The notes beneath the pieces are model-generated. The model was not told the origin of the DNA, made no database searches, and worked only from the letters and a program-made list of their open reading frames with translations. Shown here one piece after another: positions 10,586 through 21,535 of a stretch of 64,000 nucleotides of DNA. Made by a program: the position numbers and the translations under genes. The stretch lies in the NCBI GenBank assembly GCA_947462335.1, contig OX381721.1, positions 6,448,001 through 6,512,000 of the forward strand. Direction: 5' to 3'. The DNA is from Harmothoe impar (lineage: Eukaryota; Annelida; Polychaeta; Phyllodocida; Polynoidae). Within the stretch, counting starts at the first letter, position 1. Each line of letters begins with the position of its first letter.

Positions 10586-11335
10586 GGTGTGTAGTTGGGT
10601 TTATTCCATAATACGTACAGTGTAGATCTCAATAGCACTGTAGTACCAACCAGAGTGGTGGGGGACTGCAGTGTGGGCTCTTATATGTATAGTGGTAGCA
10701 GAGCGCCACACAGTGACCACAGTCAGTAGTAGCCTACAAGTCTATTAATGCATAGTAGTAGATGAGAATTGTATAGATGAAATCCCCTTTATGTGTGTTA
10801 TCCCCGATATGTATATGTAAATTAATAGCGGTTTACCCCTTAAGGCTGACCAAAAAAAAATTGCTGGTGAAGGGGCTGGGACATTTTCATAGGAACCCTC
10901 CCAGGGCCGAGCCTTTGCTGATTCCCATAGAGTTATGATGACTATAGTCGATGCTTGGCCAGCCATTGCATCTACTATAATCGATGTGTCATATCGGGCC
11001 ATCGTCTATTAGCATTTATATAATAGAGATCTGCACCAATAATAACCATGAGCTAAGTGACAAAGGTAGTAGCAATAGGTGTGTAAGTTGGGTTTATTCA
11101 TGCATCCAAACAGTGTAAATGTTACTACTGCTGCAGCCTGACCCAGAGTGGTCAGTGCCTGCAGTGTGGGCTCCCTATATACACAAACAGTAGTGAAGTG
11201 CCACCAGTGGTGACAGTAGGTACTAGCCTACAAGTCTATACATGCATTGTAATAGATGATAATCATATACAATAAATGAGATGTAGTATGTGTTATACCC
11301 AACTATACATGCATATTAATTGCGGTTAAGTCTTC
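10586..11335 (+). repeat. Two direct copies of a TGGGTTTATT repeat around a spacer
   Basis: Blocks TAGTTGGGTTTATTC, CAGAGTGGT, CTGCAGTGTGGGCTC, a short 'GCCAC' block, TAGCCTACAAGTCTAT and TTAATAGCGGTT occur in order at about 10590-10835 and again at 11085-11330. A third copy lies at 49355-49610. The spacer (about 10840-11010) carries an ATGATGACTATAGTCGATG block related to 19430-19620. The direct-repeat layout could be a short LTR-type element, but I see no primer-binding site or polypurine tract. Confidence 0.5.
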
Positions 11336-11432
11336 ATAATATCACAGATGCTCGGCCCTAAAGGGTTAACAGCCCCCTGGACTCAATGAACGCTGGGGGA
11401 TAGGGCCTTGTATGAACATGTTGTTTAACTAG

Positions 11433-11666
11433 CTATACCGAGTGTTGGAGCTGTCATATGCAGCTGGGTGGATGATGGATGTAGAAATATCCAATATAAA
11501 CTCAGAATACATACAACAGGACCGGCCACTTCCACCACAATGCTGAAGGTGGTGCACCATGTATGCGTAGAAGGACCACTTAGGATATCATTTATGGAAA
11601 AACACTTTGTTAGGCAGGAATTTCCCATGCGGAATAACATTTGGATCAATTGTACAAATACTAGCG
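11433..11666 (+). CDS. Weak candidate internal exon
   Basis: An open stretch of about 78 codons is bounded on the left by a possible acceptor (TTGTTTAACTAG, ending 11432) and on the right by a strong-looking donor (CGG then GTAAGTG, starting about 11667). The peptide is Thr/Cys-containing and not low-complexity. I recognise no domain, no partner exon is visible, and the opposite strand is also open over the same span, so chance is a serious alternative. Confidence 0.2.
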
Positions 11667-11724
11667 GGTAAGTGTCAGATCCACAGCCCAGGTAACCCTT
11701 AAACCTTCTATATAAGTCTATTTT

Positions 11725-11902
11725 TACCGTAAAACCCCTCCTTTAAGACGACCTCACCTTTAAGACAACCCCCCTGTATGTGAAAAAACTTTACAATGGT
11801 TTCCTCTTGAATCGTATATAAGAAAACCCCACCTTTAAGACGACCCCCTAGTTGGGAAAAAAAAATCTCAAAATCAGGCCATCAGGCCAGGGTTTTACGG
11901 TA
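11725..11902. mobile_element. MITE with CCGTAAAACCC ends, copy 1
   Basis: TA-CCGTAAAACCC at the left and GGGTTTTACGG-TA at the right, with internal repeats of CTTTAAGACGACCCCC. It is related by its ends to 14419-14546, 16788-16994, 38460-38677 and 48486-48711. Non-coding. Confidence 0.8.
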
Positions 11903-12399
11903 TTTGGAATTTTCTTTTGCTTTTAGTCGATTTTTTCCCCCTCAAAAGTCCAATTTGATTTATAAGTGAGGTTATGAAAAAATATATACTTTTTAGGGGC
12001 TAAATACTATTAACTCTAAATACCGTGAAACACCCTATTTCTAGAATTCTTTTTCCCTTTAAGACCTACTTGTTTCTTTACAAGTAGAGGGTCATCGTAA
12101 TAAGGGCAGAATATCATGAATAATACTCAATAGAGCCAGGCAAAAGGTTCTTTAGGGGGGCCTAAACGCCAATTTGACTTATAAATGAGGTTTTCCAAAG
12201 GTTCAATGAATCTAGCTAGTTTTATGGTATGTTGTCATCTTTTTTACTTTAATATGGAGTCACTACAGTTGACCTTTAAGCAGGCAGTATCAAGTTGTCG
12301 CTAGATTTATTGAAACTACGAATGAAACTTCAAGGTCTCAGATAGGTAAATATTGGACTGGTAAACAGCAAACAAAATTTCACAAACCTAAAAAATGAC

Positions 12400-12539
12400 T
12401 ACCCAGTGGCGCCACCCCTAAAGTGTCAGCAGAACCAGCACAGCACCCGCTGCTGCCGTGTGTAGGCCTGGTTTGTGGTTTTCTACTCATGACGACAATT
12501 TGGACTGCAGCCGCTTTGCTGAGCCAATGATTATAAGAA
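12400..12539 (+). repeat. Dispersed repeat (TACCCAGTGGCGCCACC family), copy 1
   Basis: It contains TACCCAGTGGCGCCACC, GTCAGCAGAACCAGCACAGC, TGGTTTGTGGTTTTCTACTC and GACAATTTG. Well-conserved copies are at 29575-29720 (same strand) and 40451-40620 (opposite strand). I find no polymerase III boxes or tail. Confidence 0.75.
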
Positions 12540-12574
12540 GTGCCAACACGGGTGTCATCTTAGTGCTCTGTTAA

Positions 12575-12796
12575 CACAATCTCCCAGCAGATTCTTCCAT
12601 CTGCTCCTACCGGCACTACTTCCTTCTCTTCCCAAACGTGGCGGATCAACAGGGAAACTTGCCTATGCCATCCTTTTGATATACATTTATACAACAATGA
12701 TTCGAATCAAATATGTCAAGAGATAAGTAGAGAGCAAATGTCTAAAATTATTGCTCATGGCAGAGTCTTATGTGAGACTGTACTGGGAGAGTTGTG
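12575..12796. mobile_element. Fold-back element with CACAATCTCCCAG ends, copy 1
   Basis: CACAATCTCCCAGCAG at the left is mirrored by CTGGGAGAGTTGTG at the right. The interior (ATTCTTCCAT, ACTTCCTTCTCT, ATTCGAATCAAATATGTC blocks) is shared with 44200-44603. Non-coding. Confidence 0.6.
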
Positions 12797-13297
12797 CCTA
12801 CAGAAGAAAGGAAGCATTAACACCCTAAGGGCCGCTCAATGATTTAATGCTAATTATGAAATTTGTCCTCCTCATCAGTCATGAACTGTCTTTCAAGTAT
12901 CATGTCAACCCTATTGTGCTGATATACTCGCAATTATTTTTGCAGAGATTGTATTTATGCATGACAAACAAAATGTTCTAATGACAAAGGGCGCATCAGA
13001 TTAAAGCACTAGGGTAGATTCACCATGAGTCAGACACATACCCTGAGACGGACAGTGAAATTTGAGGATACTAATGTAAACTACGACTTCCAGTCTATGT
13101 TTTTTGGATAGAATAACACTCAAACTTTACCCTAGTTCAAAAATGAAGAGCGTAAAATGGTCAAATAACCACAAAATCAAGTGTCCGTCTCAAGGTATGT
13201 GTCCGACTAAGTGTTGCATGGAGGGTTGACTCACCAGTGCTGCATTTAATTGCAGTTACACTGCACCTACTGAACTGTGAAGTGCTGAACAAGTGAC

Positions 13298-13501
13298 TTA
13301 ACCCCTTAAGGACATGATGATGGCTTAATGCATCTCCCCAGAGCTGCAAGCAAGCATCATGCTGACCCTTCAGGGTTGAGACATTCCCGCAGTTTCGGCA
13401 TGATGCACCAAGGCAACACCAGTGAGTTACTTGCCAGGGCTGCATTGGTGCATCATGACGACAAATTCATATTTAAGCGACATCTGTCCCTAAAGGGTTG
13501 A
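13298..13501. mobile_element. Double-hairpin element (GCATGATGC family)
   Basis: It runs from TTAACCCCTTAAGGAC to GTCCCTAAAGGGTTG and includes CATCATGC, GGCATGATGCACC, CAGTGAGTTACTTGCC and GGTGCATCATGACGAC in the family order. The left hairpin is partly deleted. Non-coding. Confidence 0.75.
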
Positions 13502-13611
13502 AAAGAGAGAAGCATCAATCTGCCTGTAGTGTGGTTTTTGTCACTGAGGTGACATGGTGCAAACGGACAGCCTTAGCACGGTGACAGATATTTCTGTCAC
13601 TACTCACCCTG

Positions 13612-13955
13612 TTAGCACAATATATTATGCTTGAAGAATAAGATTTCAGGGGATATCCTCTTCTTCATGCAAAGACAGGGACTCCCCTGGTCCCCCAGAT
13701 AGATAGCTAACCCTATGCCTAACCCTAACTGCCATCAGAAAGAACTAAGCTAACCCTAACCCCTACCCTAGTCATTGGGCAGGTATCCAGTGTAGTTGGA
13801 TTCTAGATGAAGCATCCCCTGGGGGACTGGTGGATCATCAAGCATGATGGTTTCTTACAGAGCATCCCATGGAGATACAGGTGAGGCCCTGTCTATGGTT
13901 GAAGCATAAGATGTCCCCAAAAAACTTATGCTTGAAGAATAAGATATTGTGCTAA
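13612..13955. mobile_element. TIR element with telomere-like core
   Basis: TTAGCACAATAT at the left is mirrored by ATATTGTGCTAA at the right. Just inside each end lies a direct copy of TTATGCTTGAAGAATAAGAT. The centre (13711-13770) holds five or so CCCTAA-type units interrupted by other sequence. Non-coding. Confidence 0.6.
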
Positions 13956-14165
13956 TATGGTGCACCACTGCTGGACTATTTTGGGAGGCTCACTCAGGCT
14001 CTGTGACGGCCCACCCTTTTACATGACAACATGTCATCTATAATATCTGAACACTTTGTTGAAACGCATGATTACCCTAGTAGATAAATATTTAAATCGA
14101 TAGCCTGACTGCCAATTAGTCTTGATTAAGTAGATCATCCACAATGGTGCTACTATGGGCCATAC

Positions 14166-14400
14166 TACACTGAAAAGGTAAACTTGTCTCCAGACTCTTT
14201 TAATGACTGTCATAAAATTGACAAGTTAACCAGGTTACCATCCGACAAAGCCATCTCCAGACTAGTCTAGGTGGCAAGGAAGCGGGTCTTTTAGCTGGGG
14301 TGGTCAGACAAAAGACCCAATTGGCATGTGCCAGCATAAAACCCGACCTTTAGCGGCTCCAGATTCTATTTGTAGCTATCCCAGAGAATGTATTTAGAGC
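14166..14400. mobile_element. CACTGAAAA-ended fold-back element, truncated copy
   Basis: It starts CACTGAAAAGGTAAACTTG then TCTCCAGACTC and retains GGTTACCATCC, ACAAAAGACCCA, GGCATGTGCCAGC and CTCCAGATTCTATTTG, as in the complete copy at 31363-31628. The right terminus is missing. Confidence 0.6.
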
Positions 14401-14418
14401 TATCATGACAGGTTGGAG

Positions 14419-14546
14419 TACCGTAAAACCCCGGCTTTAAGAGGACTCCGCCTTTTAAGACGACCCCCTAATTTGAGATAAAAATCTGTCTTGAAGGAAA
14501 AATAAATAACAAAAAAAAATTGTCCTAAAGGCGGGGTTTTACGGTA
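14419..14546. mobile_element. MITE with CCGTAAAACCCC ends, copy 2
   Basis: TA-CCGTAAAACCCC and GGGGTTTTACGG-TA form perfect short inverted ends. The copy is 128 bp with an A-rich centre. Confidence 0.85.
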
Positions 14547-14559
14547 GGTAACTTTGTAT

Positions 14560-15225
14560 CCGGCTTACTGATAGTGTAGCGTACGGAGGGTAGCACCTGG
14601 CCAGGGAAAAGGGAGCTTTTCATCCTCAACATCGATTTCTAGTTCCCTCTGGCCCTTTTAGGGCTGCATACCTGGTAATTCTTTAAAGTGGGCATATCCG
14701 GTGTTTTATACCAATTCGAGATCCTACATAAATATGTTCCAAACACTGTAAAAGTGTATTATTTATGGATTGGAGTATATTAAAATGGGATCCATGGGCA
14801 GTTACAGATCAGAAAGCCGGTCCCATGGGGTCCCATCATAGTCTTTTCTAGTGTGTTTTCAATGGGGCAACAAAATTGTGCACGATTTTGTTCCAAAATG
14901 ACCATATTTTGGGCAATCAAATCAAATTTGAGGGGGAATGGAATAGATAGGAATTTAATATGTTATTTAGGAACATTCTGACTCATCTTTAGGGAAATTT
15001 ATTTTATTGTCCCACACATTGGATACAATAACTTTAACACTACTTAAAGTGGGTGTATGTTCCTGAAGGTGTTAAGTACTGAAGGCTGCACCTGGCCAGA
15101 TCAGCGTGCGGAAAAGGGAGCTTTTTTTGATTTCTAGCTTCCACCAGACACCCAGCTGTCCCTGAGTGTACTGAAACATCTGATAGCTCTGGCAGCTTGA
15201 CCAAACTGTCCTCAGAAGCTGGTGG
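14560..15225 (+). repeat. Repeats of the GGCTGCACCTGG family (partial and fuller copies)
   Basis: 14560-14680 carries AGCACCTGGCCAG, GGGAGCTTTT and GATTTCTAGTTCCC. 15086-15225 carries GGCTGCACCTGGCCAGATCA, GATTTCTAG and GCAGCTTGACCAAACTG. Between them (14680-15085) is AT-rich sequence in which I recognise nothing. Confidence 0.5.
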
Positions 15226-15340
15226 GAATGAAAAGGATAAATACTTACAAGATTAAATGTTCAAATGGGTTAGCCATTACTTCTGTAAAAGATATAAACA
15301 TCTGTATGTCACCACCTTCATGTAGCAGGCATGGCCATAC

Positions 15341-15436
15341 AGTGGCGATCCAGGATTTTCCAAAAGGGGGGCACCGCGAAAGTGAAGCACAGCGCATGAA
15401 AATTACAGAAGCCATACTAGGGGGTTTGGGGGCATG
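15341..15436 (+). repeat. Dispersed repeat starting AGTGGCGATCCAGGA, copy 2
   Basis: It opens AGTGGCGATCCAGGATTTT and closes ACTAGGGGGTTTGGGGGCAT, matching both ends of the copy at 1638-1757. The small frames over it on both strands are chance. Confidence 0.55.
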
Positions 15437-15729
15437 CCGCCATCTTTGTGTAGCAGGCACGGCCATACCTCACCAGCTTTGATTGTTCAGACATCATAGT
15501 ATTTTTAGGCAATTATTGTATGATAAATACAAAGTCTCACTTAGCAGGTTATATAGCTTTCGAAAGACTAAATTATCTACCCAAATCTATGAGCCTATGT
15601 TTCATTTCAATTCAGTGTATATAAACGGAGCCACAAAAGATAAGTGATATCTCATCCTTGTGGCCACCACACAAAATACAAAGTAGTCAGGCTCTGATAG
15701 CCACTATGTATTCAATGTTGTTGCCTTGG

Positions 15730-15975
15730 CCAACTCATATTTTAAGTACAAAGTCATATCGGAAATAGGATTACTACTGGCTGCCTAGCCTGGACAAGAG
15801 TAAAGCAGATAAGACCTGCCCCCATGTTGGCCTGGGTCTCCTGTCGGTGATAGAGCGCTCACCCCAACCCCTGGTGGGCGGGCGCAGGTCTTGGTGTTGC
15901 TCCAGGGCGTAGGTCAGATGATCAATATGAATCAATGACATCGGTAAGGAACACTGACTGCCTGATTATAAGCCA
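15730..15975 (+). repeat. Dispersed repeat (GTCATATCRGAAATAGGATT family), copy 1
   Basis: It shares GTCATATC then GAAATAGGATTA, TGTGATAGA-type and TGGTGTT-type blocks, and ATCAATGACATCGGTAAGGA with 19165-19415. An inverted, diverged copy lies at 37695-37925. It is SINE-sized, without recognisable polymerase III boxes. Confidence 0.5.
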
Positions 15976-16787
15976 TCTGATGTTAACCATTTAGTGACTG
16001 TACATTGTCTTAGCACACCATGCTTTTGTCAGCATGCATGAAGAAAGTGCCACCGAGTAATTCTCCACTGCTACCTTAATGAATCATGCAAATTCTATGG
16101 GACTGATTCACTCGTAAATGTTTGGCATGATGCACGCAATGCAATGTTTGTATCAGTACAGGATTATGCCATCTACATATATCTATCCCACAGCTGGGTT
16201 GGGAGAAGAAAACAAACTACCTGTCTGTATAAGATATACAAAGCAATCACACTTAATGACTTGGTATAAGTTAGATATTGATATGCGTGAGTAGCTGCAT
16301 AACTGTTATAAGCTTGGACATTATGTTGAGCTCCTGCCTTCGATAATCAGCCTTGGCTTATGACACTTTTACAGCAACTAACTCGTACCATATGTATTAC
16401 ATGGACGTGAAGACTTGAGGTGTAATGCTGTCCTCAAAGTGTTAGGCCAAACATGATGACCAGCAGCCTTGATGTGAACAGACTGACGACCTGATGCTGT
16501 TGTCTGCCATGTTTTAGAGTCAAGCTGGCCCCACCTTGACCTCTATTCCCGAACGTCATCGCTGGCACCAAAGGTTGCTGGTTAAAATAGTTCCTGTGCG
16601 CTTGGTGCCGTAGTTTTAAAAGTGCAGATGGGTACCACGTAGGAATCCCCTGAAATAGACGGGGGAAGTGAAGTGGTCATGGCCCCTCAGATGCCAGTGA
16701 TGTCGCTTGGACGTGTCCAAGGACAATTTGGGGTCAGCTTGCTCTTAGAATGTGCTGTAGAGGGAATGAGGATGTAGGATAATGGGG
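15976..16787. other. Intergenic DNA, no recognised gene
   Basis: Low-copy-looking sequence with scattered remnants of the GCATGATGC family (about 16020-16150). I see no exon, RNA gene or complete mobile element. Confidence 0.4.
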
Positions 16788-16994
16788 CACCGTAAAACCT
16801 CTCTGATAAGCTGACCTTTTTTGTGGGATTTCAAGCCTGTTTCAACTTAAAGGATTGTCAGAGAGAGGGGGATCAACTTATGAGAGTGTTTTTTATTAAT
16901 AAATTACAGTTTAACCATGTTTTAAATTGACCCAAATTTGGCTTATAATATTCTTTCAAGGGGGGGGGGGCTTGGCTTATAAGGTTTCACGGTA
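16788..16994. mobile_element. MITE with CCGTAAAACCT ends, copy 3
   Basis: The left end is CA-CCGTAAAACCT and the right end is AAGGTTTCACGG-TA. The interior has GGCTTATAAT and GGCTTATAAGG repeats. The left flank is CA rather than TA, so one flank has mutated or the duplication is lost. Confidence 0.65.
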
Positions 16995-17164
16995 TGTCTG
17001 GTAACCTGCAACAGGAGAGTGATCTACTCTGAACGGTTCAAACCTCCAGGTCTCACTCTCCCAGCAGATGTTTGGTTCAGGTTCAAATCAAGCAATACCC
17101 AGGCAAATATCAGCGTCAGGCTAATATTACTATCATACAAGGGTTAGGCACTGCTGACTGCAAT

Positions 17165-17400
17165 AACAGGCTGGACTATTGCAAAATAGTTTGAGAGTCT
17201 GGCCATGTTGGAAGAGACTCTCCCCAGAGTCCAGCATTGCCAGACTCTGGCATAAGGATCCAGCATGGCCAGACTATTGAGCCATCTTGGGTGAGTAGAA
17301 GCTCTAGATGAGAGTCCAGCATAGCCTGGCCCTCACTAGAATGGCCCTTGATCCATCTATTATAGTCCAGCATTGCCTGACCCTTGTATGAATATAAAAT
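17165..17400. repeat. Degenerate tandem repeat (AGTCCAGCATTGCC)
   Basis: AGTCTGGCCATG, AGTCCAGCATTGCC, ATCCAGCATGGCC, AGTCCAGCATAGCC and AGTCCAGCATTGCC recur at irregular spacing. The minus-strand frame of about 90 codons follows this repetition and is not a gene. Confidence 0.6.
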
Positions 17401-17666
17401 TTGCGACACGGGCTGATGCTGATATTTGGCTGTGTGTGTATGAATTAACACACACTACTCGGCATTGGCTAAAGATTGCCTTCTGCATACATAGCAAGGG
17501 AAAAAAGAAAAACCAGGTCTCTGGGCAAGGGCTTTGGTCAACTGCCTGGTTTTCGACTCTGGATTTGCCAGGGAGAAAATATACGTATCCTGCATTAGTG
17601 CACTATTGATTGAAACACTTCCAAGGGCTGCCGTAATAAACGATGATGACAAATGCACCTTTGCTG

Positions 17667-18204
17667 CCCTTAACACTTTCGTCATGGTGCATGAATGCAG
17701 CCCTTAAGAGCGACTCACCAGTGCTGCATTCAAGCATCATGCCGACCCTACAGGGTTGAGACACTCCCATAGGGTCGGCATGATGCATCAATGCAGCACT
17801 GGCGAGTTACTCCCTGGAGCTGCATTGGTGCATATTTTAGTGACCATATATTCTATACCCGTATGCTCCCATATGGTCACCGTTATCCAGCAATGCAGCA
17901 CTGACGAGTTATGTGCCTCTACATGGGTGCCCAAAGTGTTGACTGTGTCGCCGTGTCGAATTTTAGCAAAAGTGCAGTGTCGTCGTGTCGAATTTTATAT
18001 ACTAAGGCCTTATATGGATGCCTGTGTCCGTCAAATTTTAAAAGTGCTGTGTGGCCCTTGTCGGATTTTAAAAGGGCCGTGTCGCCGTTTCCCACGTGTC
18101 AAATTTTACCCATGTAGGGGCACAGTTATTTTGCGGGGCTGCATTGGTGCATTATGATGACATTTTTTTATCTTTTAACAATATATTATCCTTATAAAGG
18201 GTTA
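17667..18204. mobile_element. Double-hairpin element (GCATGATGC family) interrupted by a nested insertion
   Basis: The family order can be followed from CTTAACACTTTCGTCATGG through AGCATCATGCCGACCCTAC and GGGTCGGCATGATGCATC to TGCATTATGATGAC and AAAGGGTTAA. It is broken by a nested element (17913-18123) and by extra sequence at about 17830-17880. Confidence 0.7.
17913..18123. mobile_element. 211-bp TIR element nested in another repeat, 6-bp target duplication
   Basis: GTGCCTCTACATGGGT at the left mirrors ACCCATGTAGGGGCAC at the right. AGTTAT flanks both sides (17907-17912 and 18124-18129), so the insertion into the older hairpin element is well supported. The interior repeats GTGTCGCCGTGTC and AATTTTA motifs. 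Confidence 0.8.
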
Positions 18205-18269
18205 AAGACTGGTTGTTATCTCACTGACTGATATGATTCTAATCAATGACTCCAATTACTGGTGTTTGG

Positions 18270-18730
18270 TTATATCTGGCCATACATCAAGAGTCCTGAC
18301 TTCTAGGTGATGTATGGGTGTTTGAAGACCGAAGGATGAAATTGGCGATTCCACCCGGACCGGTCCTGGACACGCCCAAAGCTGTTTTATTGTGTCTGGT
18401 TTGACAGCTACGGATCATTCTATGATTTCAGTTTTATTCAAATCAATTGCTGCTGGATGAATGATTTTGATCTTCTACTGATTATTGCAAATAAATCTGG
18501 ATAGAATCAGTAGATTTAATACCAAAGATGACATGGAGATCGTGTTAAGTGTTTCTCATTTGACAGCCATGGATCACGTTGAGTTTCAGTTTGAGGTTGA
18601 ATTGAACTGAGAGCAGAGATGAATTCATTGAACTCACTTTCATTGAATACAAATGCTGCTTGCTGAATAATTTCGATCTTCCACAGATTATTGCAATAAA
18701 TCTGGATAAGAGTAGTTTGATTTATAACCA
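18270..18730 (+). repeat. Tandemly duplicated TGTTTCTCATTTGACAG-family repeat
   Basis: Two head-to-tail copies of the ordered blocks GGTTTGACAGC or CATTTGACAGCC, TGGATCA, TTCAGTTT, CTGATTATT then GCAAATAAATCTGGATA lie at about 18390-18515 and 18545-18725. They match the single copy at 9960-10215. Confidence 0.6.
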
Positions 18731-19164
18731 AACTGAAATGGAAAGAATGCTAGCAGAACTTAAACAGCAGATGCTGTCCATGCATCGAATGATTAAAGGG
18801 GAGTCATGGCTCCAGTGTAGTTCATCACAGTAAATCTACTGTATAAACTCGGGAAATGAAACCTGACACTGAGGGCGTCTGTGGTCACCAGGACACTGAG
18901 ACAAGGAGAGGTACAGGGGCCCAGTGTAGGTTATATAACAGGTTGATGTAAGAGATAGGTTAGATAGGCCGCTCTGCCCAACTAGACTGGCTCGCCTGCC
19001 TTTTTTAAATTTTGCTGCCCTAAACAAGACAAGGAAATAAAGATTCCTTTACTTCCCCTGAACAGTTAACTCAAACCCAAAATAGTTTCTCATCATTGTG
19101 GTAATTATATAATATGAAAATAACAGTACCTGATCGATAAATATACTCTCCATATTCAACTTGG

Positions 19165-19620
19165 CCGAGTCGTGTATCAAATACAATGTCATATCAGAAA
19201 TAGGATTATGACCCCCCTAAGTCTGAGACGAGGGAGGATAGATAAGAAGAGACCGGTGGCGGGGTCGGGTACCTCCTGTCTGTGATAGACCAGTCACCTC
19301 GCCCTTAGGGCTGGGATTGGTCTCGGTGTTCGGCCAGGGATTGGGTTAGTTAGATCAATACCAATCAAGGATATCAGTGAGGAACACAGATTCTCTGATT
19401 GGTTGCAATCTGTTGACCCTTTGAGGGTGGCCAAAAATTATAATAGCCACCTCTGTGGCGGGAAATATTTGCAGGAACTTTCTGTAAGGGCAATCCCATT
19501 GAATTATGATGACCATAGTCTATGCTTTTCCTACCATGGCATTAACTATAGTTGATCATTAGCTAGCCAAAACATCAACTATAGTTGTTACTTGCCAACA
19601 AAAGCCCGGACTCCACAAGG
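19165..19620 (+). repeat. Dispersed repeats: GTCATATCRGAAATAGGATT family copy 2 and an ATGATGACCATAGTC repeat
   Basis: 19165-19415 parallels 15730-15975 block by block. 19430-19620 carries GAATTATGATGACCATAGTC and ACTATAGTTGATC and resembles the spacer at 10840-11010. I see no coding potential. Confidence 0.5.
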
Positions 19621-20698
19621 GTGACACAGGTACCTGCAAAACAGAGCGATCTTTTACCTCCTTTGTTCTGAAATGTTTCACCTGGTTTCGCAGCAGTGTC
19701 ACCAAAAGTGTCACCCTCCTCATGGTGACACTATGTAAATGTATAAATTAAGCCAAATAAACACTTTTTTTTTAAATCACCATGAACCCTTAAGGTCAGT
19801 TTTAAAAAGTTAGGGCATCGAGATTACCCATCGCCTGACGGCATGTGTTAGGATGTGTTAGGGAGCGTAAGGTTCTGTAAGGGTGAAGAAAGAGGGCAGG
19901 GCAAGGCTTGATCTTCATGTGTGACCCATTTGAATGACATACATGTGTTTGAAATCACACTTTTAAGAGCCTAGATATGGGTGCATAAAGTAGCATACGG
20001 CGGATAAAATACTAAGTTTGAAAAATGTATTTCTTTTTCATTTTTCTCACACGAAAATAGTCATCTTTTGGCACACTAAATCACAAAATTTCATAGATTT
20101 CAACCCCCATTGATCGCAAAATTATGGATGTATAACTGACTGTGTTGTATAATAGTTGTTATCCAATTCAAATGTTAATTGTATCAATTTAATTCAACAA
20201 AAAAAAAGTATGAAAAGTATCATATGAGGGTGATATACAACATGTCATATACCAAATGAAAGTTCCAGATGAGCTGTACATGAATATGGCAATATCACAA
20301 CATGTCTTGTGTGAGACTTTCAACCTGATTTGTTAAAAGGAGTTACATTTGCTGTCAAGACCATAACATCACCATCCATTGATTGGCGCATGATGCTTCG
20401 GGAATGTACTGATGCTGTAGGGTTGAATAATGCAATCAAAGCAGGACCTCGCATCATGATGACAAACCCTTTATGTGGCTCTTAACCCTTTAGAGTTGAG
20501 ACGATAAATTACAACCGTAAAGAATGAGTATAAGAGTCTGGAGAGAAATAAATTCCATGGAAAGGCCTTATCAACAGATGATATTATGGCCTAGCATAAT
20601 TTGTTTAGCATGTGTCTTGTAGTCTCCCAAGCTAGGTGTGGCTCTGATATGGTTAAAAGTGTTCAGATAGCTTCATTGCATATTTTTTACATTTATTA
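19621..20698. other. AT-rich intergenic DNA with decayed repeat remnants
   Basis: No gene recognised. A degenerate GCATGATGC-family remnant with CCTTTATG and TTAACCCTTTAGAG ends lies at about 20380-20515. Confidence 0.4.
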
Positions 20699-20993
20699 GG
20701 CCAAAAAAAAAAAAAGGTGTGTTTCAGGTTACATGGTCTGAAAATCTAGGGTATTTTTTCTTTTTTTTTTTCTTTTACTTTGGCCTGAAAAGTACCTAGA
20801 AATTGACTCGCGAACTGTTATGCCGACTCGCCGACGACCGCCTCGACTCGTGAATTATCAGAACAACTCTTAAATTGCCCCAAAACGACCGAAAGTATAA
20901 ATATTTGTTCAAAATTGGATAAAAATTTCGAGGGTCGGCCCTGTTTTCCTAGGTAGGGTCGGGTAACCTGAAACACACCTTTTTTTTTTGGCC
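20699..20993. mobile_element. PIF/Harbinger-type MITE, copy 1 (TTA duplication)
   Basis: The ends are GGCC then A-run, GGTGTGTTTCAGGTTA, and the inverse TAACCTGAAACACACC, T-run, GGCC. TTA flanks both ends (20696-20698 and 20994-20996). GGCC-type termini with 3-bp TTA/TNA duplications fit PIF/Harbinger. An inverted-orientation copy is at 57547-57861. Non-coding. Confidence 0.85.
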
Positions 20994-21039
20994 TTATCAG
21001 CATTTCATCATTAACTCCAATAACTCGGGTTTGGTTGAG

Positions 21040-21445
21040 TCTGTCGATGCATCAAGTTCTGACTTGTAGGTGATGAAACAGCTATTGATGAGCAAAGAAT
21101 AAAATTGGCGGTCACGTCCGGAACCAATTCAATGCAGTTTTGGTGCTACTTATTTTATACCTTTGGATCAAACTGAAATTGGAGATCAATTCATCGCATT
21201 GCCTTTAACATTTGAGCTTGACTCAAAGTTTGACTTTGAATTTGATATTGATTTATCAAGCTGGTTAGGGTTGGGGCCTCCTCATACATTGTGGTTACTA
21301 GCTTAGGCCAAAAAATAAAATAAAAAGGGTTGTTTCAGGTAACATGGAAGGAAAATGTAGGGTCGGTAGGCCTGATTTTTTTTTCTTTTTAACATGAATG
21401 TACTAGCCAACTATTTTGAATACCCGAAAATTGACCAAAAAAGGG
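21040..21445. mobile_element. Partial repeats: TTTGACAG-family fragment and a truncated Harbinger MITE
   Basis: 21040-21260 retains ATGCATCAAG, GATGAGCAAAGAA-type and AATTCATCGCATT blocks of the repeat at 18270. From 21306, GGCCAAAAAATAAAA then GGGTTGTTTCAGGTAACATG and GTAGGGTCGGTAGGCC match the left half of the MITE at 20699-20993; the right end is lost. Confidence 0.55.
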
Positions 21446-21535
21446 TAAAAATGACCCAATCTGTGTTTGTGTAAGGTGTGCCTGACAACAGACTTTACAT
21501 TACCATTATGGTGGTTGAAGTAGTGTGGACTCCTT

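Noticed and set aside
10586..11335. LTR retrotransposon with two LTRs
   Set aside because: Direct copies exist, but there is no primer-binding site, polypurine tract or coding sequence between them.
13711..13770. True interstitial telomere
   Set aside because: Only a few interrupted CCCTAA-type units, inside a short inverted-repeat element.
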